The translations under genes and the position numbers were made by a program. DNA of 56,261 bases from Planctomycetota bacterium (lineage in GTDB: Bacteria > Planctomycetota > UBA1135 > GCA-002686595), in the NCBI GenBank assembly GCA_016779225.1, contig JADHNZ010000018.1:1-56261 (forward strand), in the 5' to 3' direction. Positions 33,642 to 41,334 of the stretch are shown one piece after another. The notes beneath the pieces were generated by a model. The model did not search any database. It worked only from the letters and a program-made list of their open reading frames with translations, and was not told the DNA's origin. Positions within the stretch are counted from its first letter, which is position 1. Each line of letters begins with the position of its first letter.

Positions 33642-35777
33642 ATGAACCGACAGCACTTCCTCCTCGTGGCCTCGCTGAGCGCGGCCTTCGTGGGGTGCGC
33701 CGATGGAATCGAGGAGGAGTCCGCGCACGCGGTCTACAGCCCCTCGACCGGCAATATCCCCGTCCCCAACGACCTGCTCTACAGCGGGACCCTGGACCTG
33801 ACGATCAACGTTCCCGTCGCGGACCCGACCGACACCTCGAACCCGGCCAACGCGCTCAATGCGCTCGATGGTTGGTCCACGGTCGCGCCGTTCACGATCC
33901 CGTTCAGCGCCCCGATCGATCCATCGACCGCCGTTCCGGGTCAGACCCTGCGGATCTTCGAGGTGACCGCCGACACGACCATCGTCCCCGTTGGTGGTCC
34001 GGTCACTGGCATCGTTGGTGAGCTGTCTGACTTCGATGTCGTGAGCGCACCTGGGGACCCGTCCGGCGCCTCCCTCGAGGTGCGCCCGACGACGCCCCTC
34101 GCGCCTCGGACCGTCTACATGGTGCTCGTGACGAGCGGCGTGAAGGACACCGAGGGTCGACCGGTCGTGCGCGACCTCGAGTACCAGGTCTTCGCGGCGG
34201 ACGGCCTGTTCTACGGCCCGAGCGACGGGTCGATCCCCGGTACCGTCCCCGACGACCTGGCCTTCGGTGCGGAGAGCCTGGTCGAGGCCATGCTCTTCGC
34301 AAGTGCCGCGGTCGGGATCGACCGCGCTGACGTCGTGGTGAGCTACACCTTCACGACGACGTCGATCGGTTCCGCGGTGTCGTCGGCTCTCCTCGCCTCC
34401 ATCGGCCAGGAGAACGCCGTCGCCAACGCGATCATCGGCTCCCCCTTCGGGGCCGTCGCCCTGGATGTGGATGGTTACGACCTCGCGGGTCCCGGGGAGA
34501 TCCCGCCCGCCACCGCGGGCGCCTTCGCCGCATCGCTGTTCCAGCCGACCACCACGCCGAACGTCACCATCTACGAGGGCTCGATGACCGTGCCCTACTT
34601 CTGCGACGTCTCGAACGCAGCCGCCGACCCCTCGGCCCTCGCAGGGAGTTGGGAGGCGCGCTTCCCCCTCCTCGCCGATGGGTCCCGGAACCTGACGTGG
34701 GCGAACTCCCTCCCCCGCGCCAAGGGTGTGGAGGAGATCGCTGTAATGGTCTCCGTCCCCAACAGTGCGGCCACTCCGCTCTCCAGCGTTCCCACCGTGC
34801 TGTACTTCCACGGCCTTGGCGGTGACCGCACGCAGATGTTCTCCGTCGCCGAGGCTCTTGCGGCCGAGGGCCTCGCAGCGATCTCGATCGACTTCCCGCT
34901 CCATGGTGTGGACGAGAACTCGGACTACTGGGTGGGGAACACGCCCGGTGCGCTACGCGAGCGGACCTTCGGGATCGACATCGACGGCGTCGCGGGTGCG
35001 GACCCCTCAGGCACCTACTACCTGAACCTGGCCAGCCTCCTGACCGCCCAGGGCAACACGCTCCAGACGGTCGTCGACTGCCACAACCTCCGCCTGACGC
35101 TCCCGGCCTTCGACGTCGATGGCAATGGGAGTGCTGGGGACCTGACGGCCGTCGCCGTGTGCGGCTACAGCACAGGCGGCATCTTCGCGCTGCCGGCCAT
35201 GCAGCTGGAGAGCACCGTCTTGGGTGCTGCGTTCCCGTCCGGTCCGCTGCCCGTCATCGCCCCGATGGTCGGTGGTGGCATCGCCAAGCTCCTCCAGGGT
35301 TCGGTGAACTACAACCCCCTGGTCGACGGCTCGCTTGCGGCGAACGGGGTGCTCCCGGGCACCTCCGACTACGAGCTCTTCTACAGCGTCGCGCAGAACG
35401 TGGTCGACACGGTCGACCCGATCAACTACGCGGCGACCATGCCGGCCGACGTACCGCTCTACTTCATCGAGGCGATCGGCGGTGGCGTCGACGGGGAGAC
35501 GGACCAGACCGTTCCCAACAGCGTGCCCTTCGCTCCTCTCTCCGGCACTGAGCCGTTGGCAACGGTCCTGGGCCTGACGACGCTGCTCGGAACCGACGGC
35601 AGTGTCTCGGGCGCTCCGGTCCGCGCGATCGGGCGCTTCGTCGAAGGTGGACACGGGACGTTCCTCGACCCGACCGACCAGATCACCACGAACGGCGAGC
35701 AGCAGGCACAGATGGCCGAGTTCGCAGGCAACGGCGGGACCGAGATCACCGTCAACAACGGGAGCGTGATGCAATGA
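33642..35777 (+). CDS. VolA/Pla-1/cef-family surface lipase lipoprotein (copy 2)
   Basis: 711 residues from ATG 33642 (MNRQHFLLVASLSAAFVGC, lipobox). It is a paralog of lipase 1 with the same N-terminal pattern (IPVPNDLLYSG, NALDGWSTVAPFTIPF) and hydrolase domain (LYFHGLGGDRTQ). The nucleophile elbow is GYSTGG with S510 instead of GHSLGG; the candidate His is in EGGHGTF. A separate 198-bp leader precedes it, so it may have its own promoter. It overlaps the second barrel gene by 4 nt. The paired duplication suggests two lipases with different substrates. Both ACGT-containing and ACGT-avoiding codon pairs occur in it. Confidence 0.88.
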   Translation: MNRQHFLLVASLSAAFVGCADGIEEESAHAVYSPSTGNIPVPNDLLYSGTLDLTINVPVADPTDTSNPANALNALDGWSTVAPFTIPFSAPIDPSTAVPGQTLRIFEVTADTTIVPVGGPVTGIVGELSDFDVVSAPGDPSGASLEVRPTTPLAPRTVYMVLVTSGVKDTEGRPVVRDLEYQVFAADGLFYGPSDGSIPGTVPDDLAFGAESLVEAMLFASAAVGIDRADVVVSYTFTTTSIGSAVSSALLASIGQENAVANAIIGSPFGAVALDVDGYDLAGPGEIPPATAGAFAASLFQPTTTPNVTIYEGSMTVPYFCDVSNAAADPSALAGSWEARFPLLADGSRNLTWANSLPRAKGVEEIAVMVSVPNSAATPLSSVPTVLYFHGLGGDRTQMFSVAEALAAEGLAAISIDFPLHGVDENSDYWVGNTPGALRERTFGIDIDGVAGADPSGTYYLNLASLLTAQGNTLQTVVDCHNLRLTLPAFDVDGNGSAGDLTAVAVCGYSTGGIFALPAMQLESTVLGAAFPSGPLPVIAPMVGGGIAKLLQGSVNYNPLVDGSLAANGVLPGTSDYELFYSVAQNVVDTVDPINYAATMPADVPLYFIEAIGGGVDGETDQTVPNSVPFAPLSGTEPLATVLGLTTLLGTDGSVSGAPVRAIGRFVEGGHGTFLDPTDQITTNGEQQAQMAEFAGNGGTEITVNNGSVMQ

Positions 35778-36559
35778 CCGTCCAATCCAACATCAAGTCG
35801 GCTCTCGCCGCAGTGGCCGTGGCGCTCCTCGCCTCCTGCTCCACCCTGGAGTCGGGCATCGCGCACCTGCCGATGCACCAGGAGGACTTCCAGGATCCCT
35901 GGACGACCGTCCAGGCCGGCGACACCTCGCTCGGCTTCTCCAGCGGCTGGGCCTTCTACGGCGCAGAGGTGGAGGCCGAGGGCACCGGCGGCGTCCTGGC
36001 GGGCGACACCGGTACCGATGAGGTCACCCTGACGCCCCGCTACGGCGGCGCGCTCAAGCTGAACCACTACATCACCGACGACTTCTCCCTCGGGCTCATC
36101 TACGAGCACCGGAACTTCGACGCCGACCCGGTGGCGCCGCTCTCGGCGACCCTGGAGGCGAAGCCCTTCAGCACCAACCACTTCCTGCTGTCCTCGCGCT
36201 ACTGGGCAGCCCCGATGGGCAACCAGAAGCGCTGGCGCCCCTTCGTGGGCCTCGATGTGGGCTACATCCCCGAGGTGGACTTCGGCTCCGTCGCCGTCCA
36301 GTACCCGGCCTCGGCGCCCTGGGCGAACGAGAGCGTCAACATCGTCGGCTCGGACTACTGGACGCTCGGCCTCGTGGGCGGTGCCTCCTACATGGTCAAG
36401 CCCGGGCTCTCCATCGACATGGGTGCCTTCTACGAGTGGGCGATCACTCCGGGCGAAGACACTCTGAACCTCTCCAACCCGCCCGGCGGCGGCGTGGCCG
36501 AGGTCGAGGTCTGGCCTGCGGGTCTGATCCTGTTCGGCGGCATGACCTGGTACTTCTGA
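35774..36559 (+). CDS. Predicted lipidated beta-barrel partner of lipase 2
   Basis: 261 residues, ATG 35774 overlapping the lipase 2 stop. The lipobox is LLASC. It is a clear paralog of the 32664-33443 product (GWAFYGAEVEAEGTGG, STNHFLLSSRYW, VGSDYWTLGLVGGASYM, AFYEWAITPGEDTL) and ends in GGMTWYF with a terminal Phe. It contains no ACGT although its paralog has about seven, so the two may have different histories. A fatty-acid channel or lipase-anchor role is inferred from linkage. Confidence 0.75.
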   Translation: MTVQSNIKSALAAVAVALLASCSTLESGIAHLPMHQEDFQDPWTTVQAGDTSLGFSSGWAFYGAEVEAEGTGGVLAGDTGTDEVTLTPRYGGALKLNHYITDDFSLGLIYEHRNFDADPVAPLSATLEAKPFSTNHFLLSSRYWAAPMGNQKRWRPFVGLDVGYIPEVDFGSVAVQYPASAPWANESVNIVGSDYWTLGLVGGASYMVKPGLSIDMGAFYEWAITPGEDTLNLSNPPGGGVAEVEVWPAGLILFGGMTWYF

Positions 36560-36613
36560 TCCAGGCCGCCGCCTCGCGGCTGCGCCCCTTCGGCACGCGG
36601 CCCTGAGGCAAGG

Positions 36614-36652
36614 GAAGCGGGGCAGCTCCTCCATGAGGGGCTGCCCCGCTTC
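36614..36652. terminator. Hairpin terminator between convergent barrel 2 and fadE
   Basis: Perfect 12-bp stem: GAAGCGGGGCAG (36614-36625) pairs with CTGCCCCGCTTC (36641-36652), extendable by one G-C pair into the loop. It lies 55 bp after one gene and 48 bp before the end of the other. It has only a weak T-rich tail on the plus strand (GGTTCTCT). It probably serves both directions. Confidence 0.65.
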
Positions 36653-36699
36653 GGTTCTCTTGGAGAGGCTGGCAGTGATTAGCCCGCCCCTCCGGCCTC

Positions 36700-39153
36700 T
36701 CAAGAGGCCTTTATCAGGAACGCGGATTCGGGTTTCCGGGCGGTTTCCAGATACTGCTCGAGGCTGAAGGAGTCCACCTCCACCGCGTCGCGGCGGGCGG
36801 CCTCGGCCTCGAGGACCAGGGCGCGGTCCGCGGCGGTGATGACTCCGGCGGCCTCGGCCTCCTCGAGCAGGGTGAGGGGCTTCTGGCGGGGGAGCTTGCG
36901 GGCCTTGATGGCCGCCTTGATCTTCGCGGCCACCTCCTCGGCGCGTGTCACGAGCCCCAGGGTGTGCTCGATCCGGCCGAGGGCCTCCTCGGCGTCGGAC
37001 GGAACGAACAGTCCGGCGGTCAGCCGGTCGCGCTGGTCGCCGGGAGCCTGGAGCGCCTTGGCCACCTGGGCGCCGACGCGGTCGGTGGGCTCGCTTCCAA
37101 GAGGCACGAGCCGGGACCACAGGCGCGCGGGGCCGCTGAAGGCCCAGCCGATCAGGGGCAGGTCCAGGTTCGCGAACAGCCCGTCGAAGCCCTCCTGGAT
37201 CCGCGCGAAGCCGTAGTCGTTGGCCCAGCGCAGGAAGGGCAGGTCCTCGGCCCGCTGGCCCTCGGCCTCGAAGCGACGCAGCGTCGCCTGGATCAGGTAC
37301 ATCCAGCTGAAGATGTCGGCGAAGCGCCCCGTCACGGCCTCCCGGCGCTTCAGGTCGCCACCTAGGAGGCCCATCGACACATCCGCCAGGAAGGCGAAGC
37401 GCGCCGAGGCCCAGTCCAGGCGCTTGTAGTCGCGTGCCATCGGGCCGGCGACCGGCGAGCGCCCGAGCTTGCCGCCCGTCAGGTCCAGCAGCACCGTCCG
37501 CGCCCCGTTGCGCATGACATGGCCGATGTGGCCCCAGAGCGCCGCGTCGAAGGCCTTGGCATCGCCGCGGTCGGCGGCCTGCACCTCGCTCCAGGCGAAG
37601 GGGTGGCAGCGGATCGCGCCCTGGCCGAACACGACCAGCGTGCGCGTGAGGATGTTCGCACCCTCGACGGTGATGCTGATCGGCTGGGCGATGTAGCCGT
37701 GCGCCAGCAGGTTGCGCGGACCGCGGCTGATGGCTGCCCCGCCGAGGATGTCCATGGCGTCGTTCATCGCCTTCCGGGACAGCTCGGTGGTGTTGTACTT
37801 CATCATCGCGGTGATGACCGCCGGCTTGGCTCCCCCGTCCAGAGCGCCGCAGGTGTAGCGGCGCGCGGCCTCGGAGAGGTAGGCGAAGCCGCCGATGCGC
37901 GCGAGGGGCTCGTGGATGCCCTCGAACTTGCCGATGGACAGCCCGAACTGCTGGCGAATGGCCGCATAGGCTCCGGTGAGGCGCGCCGCGGACTTCACAC
38001 CGCTGGTCGCCGACGCCGGCAGGGAGATGCCGCGCCCTGCCGCGAGACACTCCATGAGCATCAGCCAGCCCCGGCCAATGCCGCCCTCTCCGCCGATGAT
38101 GGCATCGAGCGGGAGGACCACATCGTGGCCCTCCGTCGGGCAGTTGTAGAACGGCACGCCCATGGGGTCGTGGCGCATGCCGAGGACCACGCCCTCGGTG
38201 GAGGTCGGGACCAGCGCGCAGGTGATGCCGAGCTCGTCGCCCCTGCCCAGCAGGTTCTTCGGGTCGCGCAGCTTGAACGCGAGGCCCAGCAGGCTCGAGA
38301 CGGCGGCCAGGGTGATGTAGCGCTTGCGCCAGTTCAGGCGCAGGTAGAGCTCGCCGTCCTCGCCGCGGAAGACCTCCCCGCTGGCGGTGATCGAGCCCGC
38401 GTCCGAGCCCGCCCCCGGCTCGGTCAGCGCGAAGGCGGGGATCTCGCGGCCGTCGGCGAGGCGCGGGAGGTAGCGGTCCTTCTGCTCTTGGGTGCCGTAG
38501 TGCGCGAGCAGCTCGGCGGGGCCCAGGGAGTTGGGGACCATCACGGTGATCGCCAGGGTCCCCGAGCGGGAGGCGAGCTTGGAGACGACGGCGCTGTTGG
38601 CCGAGGCGCTGAAGCCGTGGCCGCCGTACTCGCGCGGCACGATCAGGCCGAAGAAGCGCTCCCTCTTCAGGTACTCCCAGACCTCGGCCGGCAGGTCGCG
38701 GTCCTGCCAGACCTGCCAGTCGTCCGTCATCCGGCAGACCTCCTCGACCGGGCCGTCGAGGAAGGCCTGCTCCTCGGCGGTGAGGCCGGGATAGGCCTCG
38801 GCGCGCAGGCGGTCGAAGTTCGGCTTGCCGCTGAAGAGCTCGGCGTCGGCCCAGGTCGTGCCGGCCTCGAGGGCCTCCTTCTCGGTCTTCGAGACCTTCG
38901 GCAGGAAGCCGAGGCGGCTCATGAGGCGCATGAGCGGTCCGCTCACGAGGGGGGTGCGCACCTGCGGGGTGACCAGGAGGGCAAGGACGAGCACCGCCCC
39001 AGCGAGCCACAGGCCGCTGAGGCCGAGGCCTAGGGCGGAGAACAGGCCCAGGGCGGCCCAGCCCCAGCGGTTGGCGCCGAACCAGCCCAGGGCGAGGACG
39101 GCGGCCGGGAGCAGGAGGAGGGTGAGGGGCGAGGACAGGAAGAAGCCGGTCAT
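36700..39153 (-). CDS. fadE: Acyl-CoA dehydrogenase FadE
   Basis: 817 residues from ATG 39153, matching the roughly 814-residue E. coli FadE rather than the 380-residue short type. Two N-terminal hydrophobic stretches (residues 1-62) suggest membrane attachment. ALTEPGAGSDAGS is the flavin/substrate motif, and EGANILTRTLVVFGQGAIRC carries the FadE catalytic-Glu region. It performs the first oxidation step of beta-oxidation on acyl-CoA. It starts 2 nt after the tetR stop, forming a tetR-fadE operon under the palindromic operator at 39875-39901. Confidence 0.94.
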   Translation of the reverse strand: MTGFFLSSPLTLLLLPAAVLALGWFGANRWGWAALGLFSALGLGLSGLWLAGAVLVLALLVTPQVRTPLVSGPLMRLMSRLGFLPKVSKTEKEALEAGTTWADAELFSGKPNFDRLRAEAYPGLTAEEQAFLDGPVEEVCRMTDDWQVWQDRDLPAEVWEYLKRERFFGLIVPREYGGHGFSASANSAVVSKLASRSGTLAITVMVPNSLGPAELLAHYGTQEQKDRYLPRLADGREIPAFALTEPGAGSDAGSITASGEVFRGEDGELYLRLNWRKRYITLAAVSSLLGLAFKLRDPKNLLGRGDELGITCALVPTSTEGVVLGMRHDPMGVPFYNCPTEGHDVVLPLDAIIGGEGGIGRGWLMLMECLAAGRGISLPASATSGVKSAARLTGAYAAIRQQFGLSIGKFEGIHEPLARIGGFAYLSEAARRYTCGALDGGAKPAVITAMMKYNTTELSRKAMNDAMDILGGAAISRGPRNLLAHGYIAQPISITVEGANILTRTLVVFGQGAIRCHPFAWSEVQAADRGDAKAFDAALWGHIGHVMRNGARTVLLDLTGGKLGRSPVAGPMARDYKRLDWASARFAFLADVSMGLLGGDLKRREAVTGRFADIFSWMYLIQATLRRFEAEGQRAEDLPFLRWANDYGFARIQEGFDGLFANLDLPLIGWAFSGPARLWSRLVPLGSEPTDRVGAQVAKALQAPGDQRDRLTAGLFVPSDAEEALGRIEHTLGLVTRAEEVAAKIKAAIKARKLPRQKPLTLLEEAEAAGVITAADRALVLEAEAARRDAVEVDSFSLEQYLETARKPESAFLIKAS

Positions 39154-39155
39154 GG

Positions 39156-39755
39156 TCACTCCGTGCGGAGGGTGGGTTCGAGCCGGGCGGCCTGGACGGC
39201 GACGCGCACGGCGTCCGCCAGGAGCTCGGGTCCCCGCACCGACTTGTCGATGCGGTGGGCGAGGTGGAGCGAGATCGCTCCGTGGAGGGAACTCCAGATC
39301 AGGGTGGCCGTGCGCAGGGTGCGCTCCGGGCCCGCGCCAGGCCCGAGGGCGGCGCGTCCAATCAGGTCGAGCACCGCGCGCTGCACGCGGTAGCGCTCCT
39401 TCGGGTAGCGCGACAGCTCGGCCGGGCCGAGGTGGAACATCACCTCGTAGTACTCCGGGTTCGCGAGGGCGAAGTCTGCGTAGGCCTGGCACAGGGCCTC
39501 CACCGAGCGGCCCGGGCGCGCAGCTGCCTCGGCATGGGCGGCCTCGAGGTGCGCGCGCAGGAGCTGGAAGCCCTCGTCCACCAGGGCATGCACCAGGGCG
39601 TCCTTGTTGGCGAAGTAGAGGTAGATCGAGGGAGCCGTGCAGCCCACCTCGCGCGCGATCCGCCGGGTGGAGAGGGCGCCGTGGCCCTCGGTCACCAGCA
39701 GCCGCCGGGCCTCCGCCAGGATGCGGGGCTTGAGGTCGGTGGCGCTGCGGGGCAT
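39156..39755 (-). CDS. TetR-family regulator, probable fatty-acid-responsive repressor
   Basis: 199 residues from ATG 39755. The N-terminal helix-turn-helix is LSTRRIAREVGCTAPSIYLYFANKDALVHAL, typical of TetR proteins. The C-terminal ligand domain (PEYYEVMFHLGPAELSRY, LIWSSLHGAISLHLAHRID) is of the kind seen in acyl-CoA-sensing regulators, but the ligand is not readable from sequence. It is co-transcribed with fadE and divergent from the thiolase. A 27-bp inverted repeat lies midway in the 253-bp gap, so autoregulation and control of both beta-oxidation units is expected. Confidence 0.9.
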   Translation of the reverse strand: MPRSATDLKPRILAEARRLLVTEGHGALSTRRIAREVGCTAPSIYLYFANKDALVHALVDEGFQLLRAHLEAAHAEAAARPGRSVEALCQAYADFALANPEYYEVMFHLGPAELSRYPKERYRVQRAVLDLIGRAALGPGAGPERTLRTATLIWSSLHGAISLHLAHRIDKSVRGPELLADAVRVAVQAARLEPTLRTE

Positions 39756-39874
39756 GGGAGGCGGTGGCTCGAGGAGGCGGGGCGGGACGGGATGGGCCGC
39801 CGCGAGCCCTGGCCCGAAGCGGGACCCATGCGGAACGACGGCCTTCCCTCTTGCAGATCGGCTCGCACGGCCGA

Positions 39875-39901
39875 TGAACAGTGATAAGTTATCACCGTTC
39901 A
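39875..39901. promoter_or_regulatory. 27-bp near-perfect inverted repeat, probable operator of the TetR regulator
   Basis: The arms are TGAACAGTGATAA (39875-39887) and TTATCACCGTTCA (39889-39901) around a single G, with 12 of 13 positions complementary. It is AT-rich in a GC-rich gap and lies about 120 bp from the tetR start and 107 bp from the thiolase start. Size and symmetry fit TetR operators. I saw no second full copy elsewhere in the window. Confidence 0.8.
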
Positions 39902-40008
39902 GCCTCAAAGCCCGTCGTTCCCAGATCGGGGTCTCCGAGGGCCCCGCGGGGACTCCGAAGCCCCCGATTCCCTGCCACTCGCCCCGGCTCTCGACCGATC
40001 CAACCCTC

Positions 40009-41334
40009 ATGAGCGCCCCTGAAGGCCCCTCCATCGTCCTTGCCGCCGGCCTCAGGTCCCCCTGGGCCAAGGCCGGGGGCGCCCTCCGGCGGGAGGACGC
40101 CGGCCACCTGGGTGCCCAGGTCGCTCGGGAGCTCCTGGCCCGGACGGGCGTGGATCCCGCGACCCTCGATGAGGTGATCGTCGGGTCGGTCGGACCGCCC
40201 CACGACCAGGCGAACCTTGGCCGGGTCATCGCCCTGCGCGCGGGCGTTCCGCGTGAGGTCCCGGCCCGGACGGTGGCCCGCAACTGCGCGAGCGGGATTG
40301 AGGCCGTCACCCAGGCCGTGACCGAGATCCGGGCCGGCAACGGCGAGCTCTTCCTGTGCCTCGGCGTCGAGGTGATGAGCGCGTATCCGCTGATCATGGG
40401 GCCCAAGCTCACGGGCTTCTTCGAGCGCCTGATGAGGGCGCGCAGCCTGCCCGCGAAGCTCGCGGCGGTGGCGTCCTTCCGGCCGTCCATGCTCGCCCCC
40501 CGCGTGGCGCTCCTCGAGGGCCTGCGCGACCCGATCACCGACCTGCTCATGGGCCAGACCGCCGAGGTCCTGGCCCGGGACTTCGGCCTCTCCCGCGAGG
40601 CGTGCGATCGCTTCGCCACCGAGAGCCACCGCAGAGCGCGGCTGGCGCGCGACCGCGGGCGCTTCGACCGCGAGATCCTGCCGCTCGCCCCCCTGGGCGC
40701 GAAGCCCGGCGCGGACCTGCTCAGCAGGGACGACGGGATCCGCGACGACCAGACGGTCGAGGCGCTGGGACGCCTGAAGCCCTACTTCGAGAAGCCCGAC
40801 GGCATCGTCACGGTGGGCAACTCCTGCGGCATCACCGACGGCGCGGCCGCCCTCCTCGTCACGACGGAGGAGCGCGCGCGCGACCTCGGCCTCCAGCCCC
40901 TGGCCCGCATCCGCTCGTCGGCATGGGCCGGCCTTGATCCGGCGCGCATGGGCCTGGGCCCGGTGTTCGCCTCCAAGCTCGCCCTCGAGCGCGCGGGCTG
41001 CACCCTGGACGACATGAAGGTGATCGAGCTGAACGAGGCCTTCGCCGCCCAGGTCCTCGCCTGCCGCGAGGCCTTCGGCAGCGCGGCGTTCGCCCGCGAA
41101 CACCTGGGCCAGGACAAGCCCCTCGGCGACCTGGACCCCGAGCGCCTGAACCCCAACGGCGGCGCCATCGCCCTCGGGCACCCGGTGGGGGCCACGGGCG
41201 CGCGCCTGCTGCTGACCGTGGCCCACGAGCTGCACGCCGGGGACCACGACCTGGGCCTCGCCACCCTCTGCATCGGCGGCGGTCAGGGCGGCGCGGTCGT
41301 GCTCGAGCGCCTCGAAGGGAGCCAAGCCTCATGA
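40009..41334 (+). CDS. fadI: Acetyl-CoA C-acyltransferase (3-ketoacyl-CoA thiolase, FadI-like)
   Basis: 441 residues from ATG 40009. The nucleophile Cys93 lies in RNCASGIEAV; NEAFAAQ, GHPVGATGAR and CIGGGQGGA give the remaining thiolase active-site blocks. Length and the insertion FAREHLGQDKPLGDLDPERL resemble FadI (436 residues) more than FadA. It cleaves 3-ketoacyl-CoA to acetyl-CoA and shortened acyl-CoA. It overlaps the hydratase/dehydrogenase gene by 4 nt and is under the shared divergent regulatory region. Confidence 0.92.
   Translation: MSAPEGPSIVLAAGLRSPWAKAGGALRREDAGHLGAQVARELLARTGVDPATLDEVIVGSVGPPHDQANLGRVIALRAGVPREVPARTVARNCASGIEAVTQAVTEIRAGNGELFLCLGVEVMSAYPLIMGPKLTGFFERLMRARSLPAKLAAVASFRPSMLAPRVALLEGLRDPITDLLMGQTAEVLARDFGLSREACDRFATESHRRARLARDRGRFDREILPLAPLGAKPGADLLSRDDGIRDDQTVEALGRLKPYFEKPDGIVTVGNSCGITDGAAALLVTTEERARDLGLQPLARIRSSAWAGLDPARMGLGPVFASKLALERAGCTLDDMKVIELNEAFAAQVLACREAFGSAAFAREHLGQDKPLGDLDPERLNPNGGAIALGHPVGATGARLLLTVAHELHAGDHDLGLATLCIGGGQGGAVVLERLEGSQAS

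Larger units (their letters stand above)
30632..35661. other. ACGT-rich island 1
   Basis: I count about 27 ACGT tetranucleotides between the first (30632-30635) and last (35658-35661) in this 5-kb stretch, which spans lipase 1, barrel 1 and most of lipase 2. The flanks are almost devoid: one site in the 5.1 kb to the left and none in the 8.4 kb to the right. The count was made by eye. Confidence 0.8.
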
